Shown one piece after another: positions 32,115 through 46,800 of a stretch of 64,000 nt of DNA; the stretch's first letter is position 1; the number at the start of each line of letters is the position of its first letter. Below the pieces are notes generated by a model, which had not been told where the DNA came from, made no database searches, and saw only the letters and a program-made list of their open reading frames with translations. Location of the stretch: positions 1 through 64,000 of the forward strand of contig JBBBWG010032974.1 of NCBI GenBank assembly GCA_037176905.1. Direction: 5' to 3'. A program made the translations under genes and the position numbers. The DNA is from Azolla pinnata. Taxonomy: Eukaryota; Streptophyta; Polypodiopsida; Salviniales; Salviniaceae.

Positions 32115-35100
32115 TCATGTAGTTGCTGTCAGTTTTCCCTGTAAATAGGCATCTTTGAGGTTCCGGACATAGCTGCGCAGGTTTTCTTCACTCATATTTG
32201 CATATTTCAAGCACAAAATCCTCTGAGCAACATGATATTCTGTTCTGAGGGGAAAGCTTGAAGAATAACCTTCTTTCATCCTAACAACCTCCTGGTAGAT
32301 AATAGACTTTGATTTTTCGACTCCCTCAACAGATATTCTATTAAAACCTTCGCAATATTTCTATTCAAAAGCGCACCTTTTCACTCAATTTTTCGGTTAT
32401 ACTCCTTGCACATTCGACTACTTCAGAGGGGAATCCAGCTGCTTCCAAAAGCAGTAGACCATAATGAGGAACAACTGAATGGCCTTCCTTGAGGGAAAAC
32501 TAAAAATAACAACTTAAGCAAATTAGATGATCAGATCCACAGACAAGTCTTAACTTTTTAATCCGTGGTTTACCTTGAAATCAAGTCGATTATTCACAAT
32601 GTCTACATGAAAGTGACAAACTTTGACATTGGGATAAATACTGGGAAGCTCTATGAGCCTTTGCATGTGTGTTGCAAATATGGTATATCTGGATTACGGC
32701 CAGCATTTTCAAATCACAACATATCAGTATTTTCCCGATATCAATAATAGAAACACCATTACATACGCTTTAAGAGACAACAAATGTTCACAACAGCTCC
32801 ACGCTATGGCCAAACCATCCACTGATGATGTTGCCCGTCCAAGCTCATCAAGCAAAACCAAACTTCTGCATTAAGCCATTGCAATTAACTACCCGAAAAT
32901 TACATAAATTTTGATCTCCTTGGAATCAAAACTCGCCTTACCGTGGGGTTACATTCTCCAATATAAATGCTGTCTCTCTCATCTCCATCATAAACTAAAA
33001 ATAAGAATCAGAAACATTAAGCTTAGTAAAGCATAGGTGTTCCAATTATGGTTCTAATCTTTTGTACTAAATAGTTCTGTCGTAAGTTTACCATATGCTT
33101 TCATTACATTCACATTATGCATGCTTAACCTTATTCCCTATGACTTACTTATGACTACTACTCACATTACTTCTACAGATCGGAAATTCTTAGGAACTTC
33201 AGCATTTAAAAAGTCCACTGCTAAAAACTCACCCCTAGCAAGAGCATTAGAAAGTCAGAAGTTTAGCAATAAAAGGTCAATCATACCAAATAAGAAATTC
33301 AATTGTGCTAGCCACACGTTCCCCCCCTAAGACAAGCGTACTAATGTTTTTCCCCTATTTAGACTGATAATTATACACTCCTCATCAGTACGTCATCATT
33401 GCCTAATAAAAAATATACTTATGGCCATCTCAATTCATGAATGATGCTCAGTCAATTATTATAACTTGGAGGAGACTTCACACTCATCCTCAACAAACAA
33501 GGATTGGACTATGTACCAAAATTAATGTAACCAAAACAAATAACCATTTTCTTTGGATTACTGAAACATATTCCATTACCGTGCTGGAATTAGATTCAAG
33601 GCTATCACCAGAGCCTATCCGAGTGAAAATGTGGTCAACAACTCGAAAAGAAGCGAAACGAGCTGGAATAAATGAACCAATATGAGCCAAAATTGTTATG
33701 AGTGCAACTTGCCGGAGGTAGGTGCTTTTTCCACTCCTGATAGATAAAACGGACTTAATAAATCCAATGGAACCCCAAATAAATCACACCGACTTGTAAA
33801 GAGCATGAGACAATCTTACATATTGGGACCAGTCACAAGAACCATGTTGGATGCCTCTGAAAGGAACACATTATTTGGCTGTACAAACAATTTCACACCA
33901 TCAGGCTTCGCTCTTCAAGCTCTTTTGCTGCTTTGAATTGACACAGTGACTGATTCTATCTATTTTACCACAAACTGCTCAGGGTGCAAAATTTCAACAA
34001 CAGGATGCCTTCCTGCTTCTATAGCCAGTGGTCCATCATCTATTATAAGAATAAATAAGTTCAACAACTTATAGAACATTATTCATCAACAAAATGTATA
34101 TAAACCTGTAAATTCTGGCCGAGAATAGTTCCCCATATCCTTGCTTGACACCATATAAGCAAATGAGTTTACAATCATATCTAGAAGAGAGATAGACTCG
34201 GCCAACACGGTAAGAAGTGTTGCGTCCTCACTGATCTTATCAATGACCCCTGTTATTGTGAAACACAAGGATGTCATCGAGCAGGTGGAAAGAAAATCGA
34301 CCCCAAATTCATGTTTAGCTTCAATAACCTTCCAAGCAGACTTCTGTTCTATGATAGCATTCTGCTGCAGCTTCTTTATTCCTCATATTCAACTGTCTCC
34401 ATAAGAAATGCAGACCCCAATATGTGATCTAAAACATTCCCGGAGGTAATATTGATACTTAAATTCTTAAATTCAAATAAGGAACTCACAGAGATTAATT
34501 CTTGTGTTGAGCAGTGAATATTTTTCCCTTGTTTAGATACCTGCAAGGCATCACAAAAGAAACAATGAGAAAAAATGCATCATGACCACAAACGCATGTA
34601 GTGATAATTCATATTTGGATGTTGAAACGAATAAAAAACTCCCTTCTACAAAGTAAGGGACAGAGTAGAAAGATGGGATGGGGGTGTCATCAGTTATTGC
34701 CCTTTTTCTCACAAGAATTACAATATAATAACCAGCCACAATTTACAAAAATCAAGGAGATACTAAATGAAATCCTTCTGGCAAGAATAAGAAGCAATTA
34801 AAGACTTTGGTTCCAGGTTGCATGAAGATGGTTGTTCAACTAGATCTTGTAGTGCAGTATATTTGGTGTAGCCTTCACCCCACTATATGCCTATTGACTG
34901 CTTCTATGTCCATGGGCCTTGCATTAGAATGTCTGCATCTTGAAATGTAAATATTTCACGATGATCTACATGTAAATGTACAATATTTATATTGGTTCCA
35001 AGGCGACAAGAAGTTTTGGACTTCGCACATCAATATTTGTACAATTGAATGATATTTATATTAGATCCCGGTTGGTAGATCTTTGGAGGGAAAGGAAAGA

Positions 35101-38100
35101 AGAGAGAAGAGCATGGAGAAATATACTGATCTGACTATTGGATCCTGCTTGGCTGGACTTCTGGAAAAACGAAGGAGAGGAGCATGAGGACAACAAGCAA
35201 TACATTGAGCGTAAGTAATCTCTACAAGCGAATATAAAGGATTTTTCTCTCATGCCATAAATATATAAACGCTGGTTAATAATAAGATATATTAACGGAT
35301 TGTTTATGATGTAAACCCCAAACACAACCTTGAAATGACTTGAAACACAACCTTGAAGATACACTCATTCTACATCATTTACAAGGTAGAAAGAGAGTGG
35401 TTTGACTACCCGTTGTCCATAAAAATCATAGACATTTGGATTTCAAAACATAAAAACAGATATCAGGAAAGCTAAAAATGAATGAAAGCCCTGTTGAGAA
35501 ACATACAAGAACATTTTCAGAACCTCAAATGTACTTCCCATTTACTGAAGTTCCAATTTTTTGGCCTTACTTCTGTGGGAAGTGGGCAGTCATTGTGCAT
35601 GCCAGCAGACGCCTGTGCTTACTTCCCGTTGCATAAATGTTAAAATTATGACAAGGGAGAAAAACATTGTGTCTAATGAGCTATACCAACTTATTGCTAC
35701 ATGGCATCAAGAAAGTTGTTAATCATCAACTTCAGAACTTCTAAAATACAGAATTACGCCTACAACAATTTTTTATTGTTAGGAGCTGTGAGATAGGCTG
35801 GAAAGAAGAGACTACTTGACTATTAAAATGAGCAAAAAATATGAGCATGGACAGCAACTATCAAGTCGCATTTAGAGAGGTTGTTGCCAGGTACTGTTTG
35901 CATCTTAATATAATTCTCTGAATACACAGTTCTTTGCAAATTATGAGCTCATCTATGGTCAATAAATAAATAAATAAATTCAGAATTTTCATATCTCCAG
36001 ATAGCAGTTTGAGGTTTCACGCGATAACAAAACAAAGGTATAGGCAATCATACATAAGAGTTGCCATAGTAAACCATTGACCATCAACGAGATAGCCACT
36101 ACATTTCAATATATTTCTTAACTGCCCTAAATTTTCGTTATTTTACCAAATTCTTGAATGATTGAAGGTTCAAATCATTGCCTACTCTATCTTTCAGAAG
36201 AATAACAAAATATCAGAGTTTTCCAGGATGCTACCTAAGATATTTATCTTCATTAAACATCTACACAGTTGTATCTCCTAATCAAGACACGCCCCAGGAA
36301 AGCAGTCTTAGAAATATGGATGATGACCTGATTTCCTGTATACTTGCATCTGGCCTCCTCCAAATGCATCACCAGCATGAATTATGTACGAATTTCATGT
36401 TTTATACATCATGAAATGTTGTGAATCTTTAGCCCATAAGGTGGAAGAAATGTTCCCTAATTGCGAATACAAAGATCAATTTGTTGTTTAAATGACCACT
36501 AGAAATTTCTTTCTGTAACTCCCTGAAAGCTCAGCTCAGCTCAGATGTATATTCAGCTGGAGTACGCTTTGTTCTCTTGGGGAGAGAGGCTATTTCCTTA
36601 TCTGGCAGCTCAGCTAAGATGTATATTCAGCTGGAGTACGCCATGTTCTCTTGGGGAGTAAGGCAATTTCTCTTACGACACAAAAGTCTCAACATGCAAT
36701 GGCAAGATAAAGTTTTACCCTCAGAGAAATGTATTAACGAGAAATTGGAATATTTCTGGCATACTGTGAGCAGGAAGTAAAATCAATAGCATTATGTTGA
36801 TCTAGCTTCACTTCTACACTCTTTAAATGGACATATTATCAACCTAGAGTGACCTTCAGAACCATTGAAAATATTGTTGCTAAATTAGTTTATTCGGGAA
36901 TGTGCGTTATCAGTCTCAAGAGCCAAACTTTGAAACTTTTTTAATTTTCTATGTCAAACAAGCCTTGCGACAGGAACCAGACAGTTGTTTTCATGCTTTT
37001 ATTTACTGTCTTCTATGACCAAATATAAATGTTTTATATTATTTGATGATTCCTTAAAAGTATACCTGAACAAAAATCCTTGGAAGAACTTTTCCAAAGG
37101 TATCCTTTTCTGGTATACTTATATAAAATCCCCTTCTGCTATTAAATGGCATCTTGAGATTCACGAAACCCAAAGTATCTCTATACTTCTTTCCCAATAA
37201 ATGAATTGCTGAATAAAACAAATAGCAGGACTATAAATAAGTACAATTGTAAGAACACATGTATCTAAGTAGTTGCCATGATTACTTAGTTCTATTTACC
37301 TTCACTAGTCTCACAAAACGCTTTCCTAGCAATATCAAGGAACCCATCAATCCCTGACTTGACGGCAAAGCATTGTTGTGTCCTTGCAACAAATGGTGCT
37401 CTTGCATGCAGTACGTCATCATCAATAACCTCCATGATTCTACAGAAAGAACACTACTTTTATTCTGGTTACACATAGGAAAAAAATATATGGGGAATGA
37501 TATATACCCTGTAACATCATACTTCTATCACAACACAGATTCTTCTAATGGAATTTATATCAACATTGCCAAGTTATAAAGAATGCCTCATAACCCAAAA
37601 TAATGACAAACAAACACTCCTATTTAAGAGCACCATCCACCTATATTTGCAAAACATAATATAAAAATGTAGCATGTTTTGATGCATAGAATCCCAACTC
37701 TACAGTCGTCATGCATCACAAAAAGAAAACGACGCTTTTATATGCATCACTTCATCTATTCTCTATAAAAAGTAAATATATAATTTTGAATGCCTTCGTC
37801 TAACTGACAGGACTTTATCTAGTTTCATACTAAAAATTGCATGATTTTGTTTATCATGAGGTTAGTCAAGAAAATGCAGATACCTCTTCTGTAAGATGTC
37901 AAATTTTGCGTTCTCACAAACAGCTTCTCTAATATCTGACAGAAGTACACATTTTCCGAGCTTCAGAGCCTGAAATCCCAGTTGAATGTTTTAGTCCCGT
38001 AGCCTGATTGCTACAATTCAGAAATTTACTTGTTACCTCTGTGAGAGCAGGAAGAACTTCGATAGCTTGTTTAAGCAGAATAATAGAAGAAATGAGTGCT

Positions 38101-41100
38101 TGACTCCTTGCACCAGAGGAATTATGTAAGCTGTGTACTGTTTTCTTTTGCCGGAAGCAGAAGTGACAGAGGATCCGATCTTTAACAATATTTAAGTTTC
38201 AGAAAACGAAAATTTCCTTGACAAATCTTTGCAGAGATCCTTGATACAAGTGTTTATGGTCCATCTTGACAGTGTTTACCAATATCTGCTGGAAACTTCA
38301 TGAGTGCTTTAGAAATTCCAAAGAAAAGTTTCTCATTCGTTGTCATCTCCTCCTGAAAAAATAATGGAAAACAAAGATGACAATAAATGAGATACACCCG
38401 CTCACAACAGTAGTTGAGGGACTAGTTTCAGCTTGTCATCCACATTTCAATTCAAAAACTAATATATTAGTAATCACAGAATAGAGAGAAAGCATTCAAC
38501 TTGAGTTGAATTACGGAGAAATTGAGAGCACTAGGCATTCAAAATGTAGCATAAACACAAGATGAAGTCAAAAGTGAGGTCCCAAGTCCAATTTCTGGTG
38601 ATATGAGTTATTTCAATTTGAAAAATTCCTTATTTTCTTCACAATTTCCGTACATAAAAAACCATCTTGTCATAATGAACTTTTCCTGCTATAAATGCAT
38701 CAAATCTATAAATCCCAATGTCTATAACATACTTCTCTTTAGGGCGAATTGCTGTAATCTACGTATGGTCAATCACTGAACACCAAATTAGTAACACTGC
38801 ACATTTGAGGGGTATTGCACCTATCAGATTTAAGCAACACATCTCAATCAAATAAAAGAAATCACCAGTGATATGATAAATCAATAATTAGTGAAAAGCA
38901 CCCTAGCACTGAACATAAGCAACCATTTTCAACACTTTCCTGTTTGCAAGTACAGAAAAAGCAAGGGAAGAAGACTTAGACATAAACTTGAGAACTACTT
39001 TGAAACCTAATTGTATGTGAAACACTGTCATAGCAGACCATACCAGACAATCAAGACGAATGCTTATGGTTGCAACATCCTTTAGCGGTTGAAGAAGATT
39101 TGCTCTTAGCAGTCTTGATCTGAATAGCAAGCAATATGAGATTAAATGAAAAAAATCACATAACAGGGATGGGAGTCAGTACAAACAAAAATCTAGGTAT
39201 AATTGCGTATACAAGAGGTCATTTTGACTTATCATTCTGAAAGAGAACAACAAACAAAACAGAGATAGTAAAGCAAATTTTTGCATGGCTAGGATGCACA
39301 TTCCCTTTTGAACCCCTTAAGTTCATTCTATTGCCTTCTCCTTTGTTCTCTCACGACATTGATGCAAAAAAGTACCACAATTATTGACACTAGAACTGCT
39401 TCAGCAACAGATAATGCAAAACAAAACACATGCACAGTACTATTTAGTATATTCCAATAAAGTGGGAGTACAGTATCTATACCCGCCAACAGTTTTTGTA
39501 GTCTTCATAATTCGGAAAAGACTGCTGTGCTTCTTATTGAGCAATCCTCTTGTTGGTGAAAGAGGCTCTATTACCTCCAAGTTCTGCACACTGAGAAACA
39601 AATGCCACAAATGTCCAGAGGGTCCAGGAATGAATCTCATATAATCTCACTTATATGAATCGTCTAAAATAGGGATATTTACTCACCTCGTTGAATCAAT
39701 ACTCATGTGATCAGCAGACCCGTTGAAAGTAATCTAAATGGAAGCAAGAAGATATATTGATACATTAATGTCAGAATTCGACACCAAAAAGATCTAAGTA
39801 TAGCATAGCCAGCTGAGGGTAAAGGTGCCATTGATTACAAAGTCGATATATAAGAAGAATGCTTAATCATGTTACCTGAAGAGAGTGTTGAGTTATGATG
39901 ATTCCTTTCTCGTTTTCTATCCTAAAATAAAATATTAATATCATGTGTTCAACTTCACTGAATAATATTCATCAGTTCTTGATGCCTAAGTTCGCAAAAC
40001 AAGTTAATTTATCCAAAAAGCTAACTGCTAAACAAACCACTTAATCACAGCTGCTGCGGCTCCCAGACAAAGATAATACTGTTTATAATAGTTTTCAAGC
40101 ACAGACGGTTCTCTGGCTGCAAGATTCTTGACCATCATAGCACCCTAAAGCACAAGAAATGTCTTTAGAAAGTATAGAGTAAAATAACATAAATTTATCC
40201 TCAGATCCATTACCTTAGTATCATCAAAACATCCCCTTGCCAGAATTATCTGTGTTAATAATGCTTGTAAATCATAAATCCTTGATTGTGAACCAGGCGC
40301 TATGGGAATCAGAACTGTGTGTATTACCTTTCTGGCTTGGCTTTGCTTGAAATGCTCAGATATGCATGAAATACCATGTGGAACACTTCCCTTAGGTGGT
40401 ACAATTATCTCCACAGGATCAAAGAAGTGAAGAAGAGTTAAAGTGCTCATGTACGAACGACTTGTCTCTATATATTGTGATAAATGAAGGGATGCTGTTC
40501 GCATGTCAAATGCTGCAAGGCCTACCTGCATACATCACCTCAGCATTCTTAACTAACTTTGAGTCAAAGATGGCATTATTTTAAGAAACATAGATATTGG
40601 AATTCATAATAAAAGAAGGCTAAGATCATGAGATGTGGTCAAAACAAACAAAGAATCTGCCATCCACATTATTGACACAAATAATGAAATTATGTTCTCA
40701 TGTCGAAGACATGTTATTGCTTATCTAGCTTACCTCAGTGTTAAGAATGCAAAGGAAATCATAAAGACGACAATTTTCCTAAAGAAAGAGTGACATTGGT
40801 CAAACGTGGTCAAAATAAAAACCAGAATTTGCGGCAAAAGAGACAAACTTTCACTGATCTCTATGTGCTGAAGGATGAAGAGATGCCCTTCTCAAACCAG
40901 TTGCAGCAAGTACTGCTTTCTTTGTGTACAAACTTCATGCAATTAATGCAAGGTCATGTACAAAATGAGGAATGGCATCAGATTTTAGGCAGAACCCAAA
41001 ATCCTGAAATTTTGTTAAACAATACTCTCTGGTGCGAACTACCAGCATAGACATTGAGAATGCAAGACACGATATGATAAGTTTATATTGTGACCCATGA

Positions 41101-42597
41101 TAACGAAACAACAATCATGTAATATTGTCAAACAAAAAACTCTGGAATAGGTGATGTAAAAATAAAAAGTTTAGTGCCACAATGTTGACAAAAAAAACAC
41201 TACAGATTGTAAAAGGTCGTTTATATAAATGAACAGTTGAGCGTCCTAACATCATGCCAAGACAATCTACAAGAGATCGATCAATACTAACAAAACCAAC
41301 AATCAGAGATCATGAAATGCCACTGAACAAAGAATTACAATTCATGAAATAATGCTAAAACAAGCAAGGGCAGATCGTGAAATGTGGTCAAATTATAAAA
41401 TCATCACATGAGCTAAAAGCAATCAAAGATCATACTGACATGTCCACGTTATGTAAACAACACAGATCACGTGATGTTTTGAAAGCTCAACACCAAAATA
41501 TTGCAAAAACAAAAAGTAATACAGTGTGAAAGGTCGTCTATGTAAAATGTCTGGTTGTGAATTCAAAGGTGATGTCAAACAAACAGCTACAGATAAAAAA
41601 ACACTATAAAAATAAATAATTAGAGATCAAGAAAGACAAGAATTACAGGTAACCAAAATACAAGAATTGAAGTCCATGAAATGATGCCAGAAAAAGCCAG
41701 TAGAGATCATGAATTATTGTCAGAACACAAATTCTTGAACAGTATTCACAGAAATCAGAGATCATACAGACATGTTTTCCACACGTGAAAAGTGGAACTA
41801 ACTTTGAAAGCCTATATAGCTATGAAAACAAAAAGAGAAAGAATTATCGATCACAAAACACTCGTTTTTACCGACGAAATAATAAAATTTCACCAATTCA
41901 CAAAGTATAAAGACATTATTAAAATCAACAACAAAGATCATTAAATAGAATAAATAGAAGATCGTGAAATATCATCAAAATACAGCAAAAAAGAGACATG
42001 GAAATGTTGCTAAACCTACAAAACTGTATAGTATTGTCAAAACAAGCCATGTCATCGCATGAGCGGTCACTTTCAAATGCATGATCGTGAAAATAGAAAC
42101 GAAGATGGTTACTTGTTAGGAATGATGGATCGTTAAGATTTGCTAGAATTACAAACAAAAGATATTAAATTGTTGCGGAGACAGACCATAGACGGTGAAA
42201 TATCATTAAATTTTGTTTGATAGAATATTCAAAGACAAGGGAGAAAAGATGAAATGTGCTTCACTGAAGAAATAAACAGGAGTAAATGTAATCGTTGATA
42301 GGGAAGTGGAGAATATTCAAAAAAAACGTTCAAAAGCAAGCTATCAAAGATGAAATGCATTTTAGTTGAATCAGATCCAGAGCACGCTTAAAAAAAGCAT
42401 TCGAAGATGAGATGTGTTTCATTGAAGAAGGAGACGACGTGATCATCCATTGAGCAGTCAAGTCAGATGATACGGTGCGAAGGGAAGTGGTGAATACATC
42501 CGTTTTTCTTTAATTCTTTTACCTCCTTAGCTCGATTTTCGATCATTGCAACAACGACTTGTGCCTTGATTCTGAGCGATTCTTGATGTTCCTCCAT
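32115..42597 (-). CDS. MSH4: Meiotic DNA mismatch-repair homologue MSH4
   Basis: MutS-family partner of MSH5 that stabilises recombination intermediates for class I crossovers; acts in the meiotic nucleus. Twenty-four exons: 42597-42523, 40525-40328, 40249-40214, 40144-40038, 39921-39876, 39733-39687, 39590-39483, 39119-39044, 38352-38280, 38179-38037, 37969-37884, 37439-37300, 37208-37066, 34540-34490, 34392-34329, 34249-34106, 34039-33969, 33878-33820, 33736-33580, 32994-32942, 32865-32767, 32688-32574, 32499-32377, 32291-32115. They sum to 796 aa, against about 792 in Arabidopsis. Signature parts: [58 protein letters not shown], Walker A GPNMSGKST (553-561), Walker [12 protein letters not shown] (630-640), FATHMQ. 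The N-terminal mismatch-recognition domain of MutS is absent, as in all MSH4. The start is the first Met of MEEHQESL. The last acceptor (32292) is the least certain. Confidence 0.96.
34541..37065 (-). other. MSH4 intron 13, about 2.5 kb
   Basis: This long intron splits the clamp region from [10 protein letters not shown]. It contains a 74-bp tandem duplication (listed separately), a (TAAA)n stretch near 35964 and AT-rich filler. Open frames inside it carry no domain. Part may be transposon debris, without ends that I can define. Confidence 0.6.
36531..36678. repeat. 74-bp tandem duplication in MSH4 intron 13
   Basis: AGATGTATATTCAGCTGGAG followed by TACGCYWTGTTCTCTTGGGG occurs at 36543 and again at 36617. 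The two units (about 36531-36604 and 36605-36678) differ at about six to eight positions. Confidence 0.9.
41150..42060. repeat. Diverged tandem array of about 320 bp in MSH4 intron 1
   Basis: Intron 1 (40526-42522) repeats a loose module: ACA-A-TGT-AAAGGTCGT-TAT (about 41200 and 41525), AGATCATGAAAT (about 41305 and 41706) and AATCARAGATCATAC-GACATG (about 41429 and 41754). Spacing is about 315-325 bp with much divergence. A milder echo begins near 40627. This looks like an old satellite-like array and not coding sequence. Confidence 0.6.
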
Positions 42598-42619
42598 ATC
42601 TCGTTGCTGGGAGAACAAG

Positions 42620-42637
42620 AAAGAAGAAGAAGAAGAA

Positions 42638-42676
<39 letters not shown>

Positions 42677-42745
42677 GATGCTGATGCTGACGACGGCGAC
42701 GATGAAGAAGAAGAAGAAGAAGAAGAAGAAACCCTAAACCTCGAG
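42620..42745 (-). repeat. (GAA)n/(GAT)n tract and telo-box at the MSH4 5' end
   Basis: On the plus strand GAAGAA runs flank about eleven GAT units; on the gene strand this reads TTC/ATC. It ends in AAACCCTAAACC at about 42729-42740, a telo-box as often found near plant transcription starts. It lies 25-145 bp upstream of the MSH4 ATG, so is probably 5' UTR or core promoter. Confidence 0.8.
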
Positions 42746-43822
42746 AACCCTAGGCTGGAGTGCCAGGGTTTTAGCGATTGTGCTTAATTGCTGTTCAAGT
42801 AGCAACATTTGCGCGGCAGTTTGTCAAGTCAGTGGATCTAACACGACACACACGCATGCATCCAATCCGTTTTCACAATCGTCTTCCACCAGATGGAGAA
42901 GAAAGAAAAATACTACTCTAATAGATCATCGGAAGCAAAACAATCTTTTAATCATTTACTCTAACAATGTTCAACACGCGTGATCCTGATCCGAAGCGCA
43001 ATCGCCACCAAACAATCGTTTCAACACGCCCTTCCTTTCCTCTGAAGATTAGGTGCCAATACAAGAAGCGAGAGGGGGGATTGATCGAGCACATCTCAAT
43101 TGTTGCGGAAAGAAGATCAGTGCTAGAAACACTCGATCCGTAAACAAATCGCCCAATCTTAGAATTTTTCAAGCAAAAAAAAGAAAAACAGTTTGACCTC
43201 CCTGGGTTAATCATCCAATTACGCAAGCACTTGTTAAGCGAAATTGCAAATGAGATGTTTACATCGATAAAAGAGCACCAAGTTGTAACATGAAGTTTTC
43301 CAACGGATTCTGTATGAAAATCGACCGACAGGCGCACCGAGTTGTTCTTCTGGGCGCATATTCATTTCGACAAAAGGCCTCGGTAAATCAAACCAATGTA
43401 TCAACCACCAAAAACAAATATTATAATCACCCAAGCTTTTTTGTATACCCTTCACTACATAGACAGCACGTTTTCTGCTTTTTACATTGTTGAGTGATGA
43501 TGAATCTATATTTTTTACCTTTGAGACCAGCCTCAGAATTAGGCTGTTGTAGAAAATTGTACTTTTCTACAACATAATTTTCACAGGTCCATGCTTCCAA
43601 GGGAACAGAAATGTATAACTAATCAGCTGAATCTCATCTTCTAGGCTTCAATACTTAGAATCTGAACTCGCGTAGTGGTTCAGAGAATTCGAAGTTTTTT
43701 TGCGCAGTGTAGCACATTCTTCATCCAAATAACCTCGACGAAGGCAAGTTCAATCACATTCTTCATCACAACATTGGCAAAAGGGAAAAGGAAGCAAATG
43801 TTTCTTCCCCTCTTGACAAGAT
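42746..43822. other. Intergenic between MSH4 and CSK, nothing recognised
   Basis: About 1 kb that must hold the MSH4 promoter and the CSK 3' UTR (both genes on the minus strand). Short frames at 42948-43493 show no domain. Confidence 0.5.
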
Positions 43823-46800
43823 TCACGCTTCCGACACTGTTGTTGGAAGGGGGCAGGGCAGCCATACTTCCAGACGTGTACCGCCCATTCCACTGGGCGC
43901 ATTCGGCAAATAAGGCGAGGTTATCCTGAGAACACCACCATACTGTTCAAGAATATCCCTTGCCATCGTAAACTCTGTACCGTAGTTCAAAATTGCTCCT
44001 ACAGCCTTCCCCTTCCCACCAACTTGTAGACCTGAACCCCATGGAGCAAGTGCTTGTGCTTGTGACTGCAAAACACACGCACAAAAAATGACCAAATGCA
44101 ATTCACGGGTATGCTTCAGCTATTTTATAAACTTTTCATATAACCGGGAACAAAAAAATGACATCAAATGTGCAGAAGAATATGTGATCTTCAGTTATTG
44201 ATCACTGCCGCTATTAACGACAACCTTAAGCCATCATTTCACAAATGGGCAACATGCTCGTGGACAATTGGATGTAGCACTAAGTCCGTCTGTCAATCTG
44301 ACCATATCTAGAAAGGTTTCTCATATCTAGATTGTTTGTTGTATACCTCTAGCAATAGACCGCTAAGTTTGCAAAATCGTTATCCAGCAGAACTACCACA
44401 TTATGATCTATATCTTAGTGAATTTGGTCAGATATGAAATTTCCAAGATGCGATACATGGGCAAAAATCCCTCTACTTGCAGATGGACCAAAATCAGGTG
44501 CAACAAAAAAGGCAAAATCAGGAAATCTTATCAGGTGGGAAGCCATCATTCTCCAACAGAACACTGCCCCTCTCAGTAATACTTTCTATCTACTAACTAA
44601 TACGTACTCAAACATTGACTGAGATACTAAAAAAATAAAGTGTACATTGGGAGCTGATACTTGCCATCAAACTTAAGTCCAGTCCATTATTATCGATGAC
44701 AACAAGAACTCCTCCTCCTGGTGCGCGCATCAATTCCACTTTGACCCATCCACCTGGTAAAATATGTTGCAAAGAACCTTCTAATAAATTACTGAAGGCC
44801 TGCTGTAGTGATGATTCATCTATAGCAGCAACATATGGTGAATCTTGTGGGTTTTGCTGAAGTTCTAAGATCTTCCCTTTCTTATTAGCTAGAACAGCAC
44901 CAGTAGTAACTAAGTCGACCAATAGCTTGGAAACATCACATGACCTGTTGAAGAAACCGCAGAAGCTTAAGAAACAGGCTATGCGAGCAACAGAATTGAT
45001 GGATGATACAGAGCTTTCATGAGATTCTTACTCCACATTTGAATGCATCAGAGGTGCAAGAGCTACAGGGGGCATCGGTGCCTCTCTATCGCTTTGCCCC
45101 GAGTATGCAGATGACACAGTAACAGAGGCACTTAAATGAGATGGCTCCTTGAGTTTGTATACAGACAGGTCAGTGTCTGCAAGAGGTTTGCTCGTCTCGC
45201 TCTTTAACAATTCAGCATCAAGAATGTTTGCATTCATCTTGCTCTTGCTTTGCAGCATATTGGCAGCATTCTAGGTAAGAAGATTTTTAAAACCAAATTG
45301 CACATAAGCTTGTGTAAAAATAAAGGAATCTCAAATCAGACATGAACCAAAAAAACCTAAGCTTGCTATAATTATTCAGTTTCAAACTCTCATGTCCACT
45401 ATACAACGCATCAAAAAATTCTGTCTGGAGTTCAAAATTAAAGACAATATGAATTGAGAATTTAAATTGACATTTCAAAGACCGGAACTGTGCACTGGTC
45501 ACAAGATTGTAAAAAACAGGAGCAAGGAGATCGGCCAGATTTGGCACTGCTCAGGAGTGGGAATGTTTTCCTTGGTAATTCTCTCTATTAAAGATTGAAA
45601 ATTCTCTCAAATAAAGATTGAACATCAAGGCAAACACTTGATCATACTTCACCTTTTTCTAAGCTTTGATGAATTTAAGATTTATGATGGCATTATTGAT
45701 TACGTGGATAACTAACATACAAATTCTCATGCAGCGACTAAGACATTGATCTATTTGTGCTGAAAATCCTCAACATCTTATCTACAAATTGTGTATCCGC
45801 TATATCAGTAAATGATTAAACACAGAACAAGGCTGTGGAGAAGATTGTTGACAATTAGATGTGACCGTAAACTACCTAAAATAATTCTATGGTGATCAGC
45901 AGTTTGAATATGACCTATCTTTCTGCCACCCATGATATTCAGACATTGAGATGCACCCTCATTCAAAGATGGCATATCTCAACCTTATACACGATATTCA
46001 AAGCATTAAGATGTAACCTTTCATTAATAGAAATATTACATAATTATCAGCATCCGATGATTTCCAGCAAACAGGTAGCTACAGTTATCAGTTTCCACAT
46101 ACCCACATTCAATAACTTTTTCACAACACAAAGTAATAACTACGTCAAAATGAAGATATTAAGAAAATGGGCTTGGCACACTCTGCATTAGCATTATGGT
46201 TGACAATCATTAAAGGAAAAGATTAATAACTTGGAGATGAATTCACCTTGCTAACATAAACCACTTCTTGGAATTGTTGTACGACATCTTTCATATGCTC
46301 TCCTTGTACCAATATATCTTCCAAAACATCGCTAGAGATCTACATAGTATATATTACAATTGTAACTGTTACATAATTAAACAAAACAAGATGTAATGAT
46401 AATTAATGTGTTTAGAATAATGCCACATAATGTTGTAACCTCTCCTCTCTTCAACTGTGGTTGGAGCATTTTTCCAAGTGTCCGTATTGCCGCTAAAGGC
46501 CCTCGCACCTAGCCAGTTTTAGATTGCATCAGATATAAAATGTAGAAAAGAATAATAATACTTTATTCATCAATATTGTCGGAAGCTGTAACGCTTACTC
46601 CACCACCAGCATATTATACCTCAAATGGCCTCGAATGGATAAAATCCATTCAGCAAGTATGCAGATAATAATAGCCTTTGCATGCACACACAATAAAGAG
46701 ATGTAAAATTAAATTTATAAGCACACACAATAAAGAGATGTAAAATTAAATTTATAAGCTTAAGCCCATCCTTCTACATGCACAAGTAAAGCATATATGC

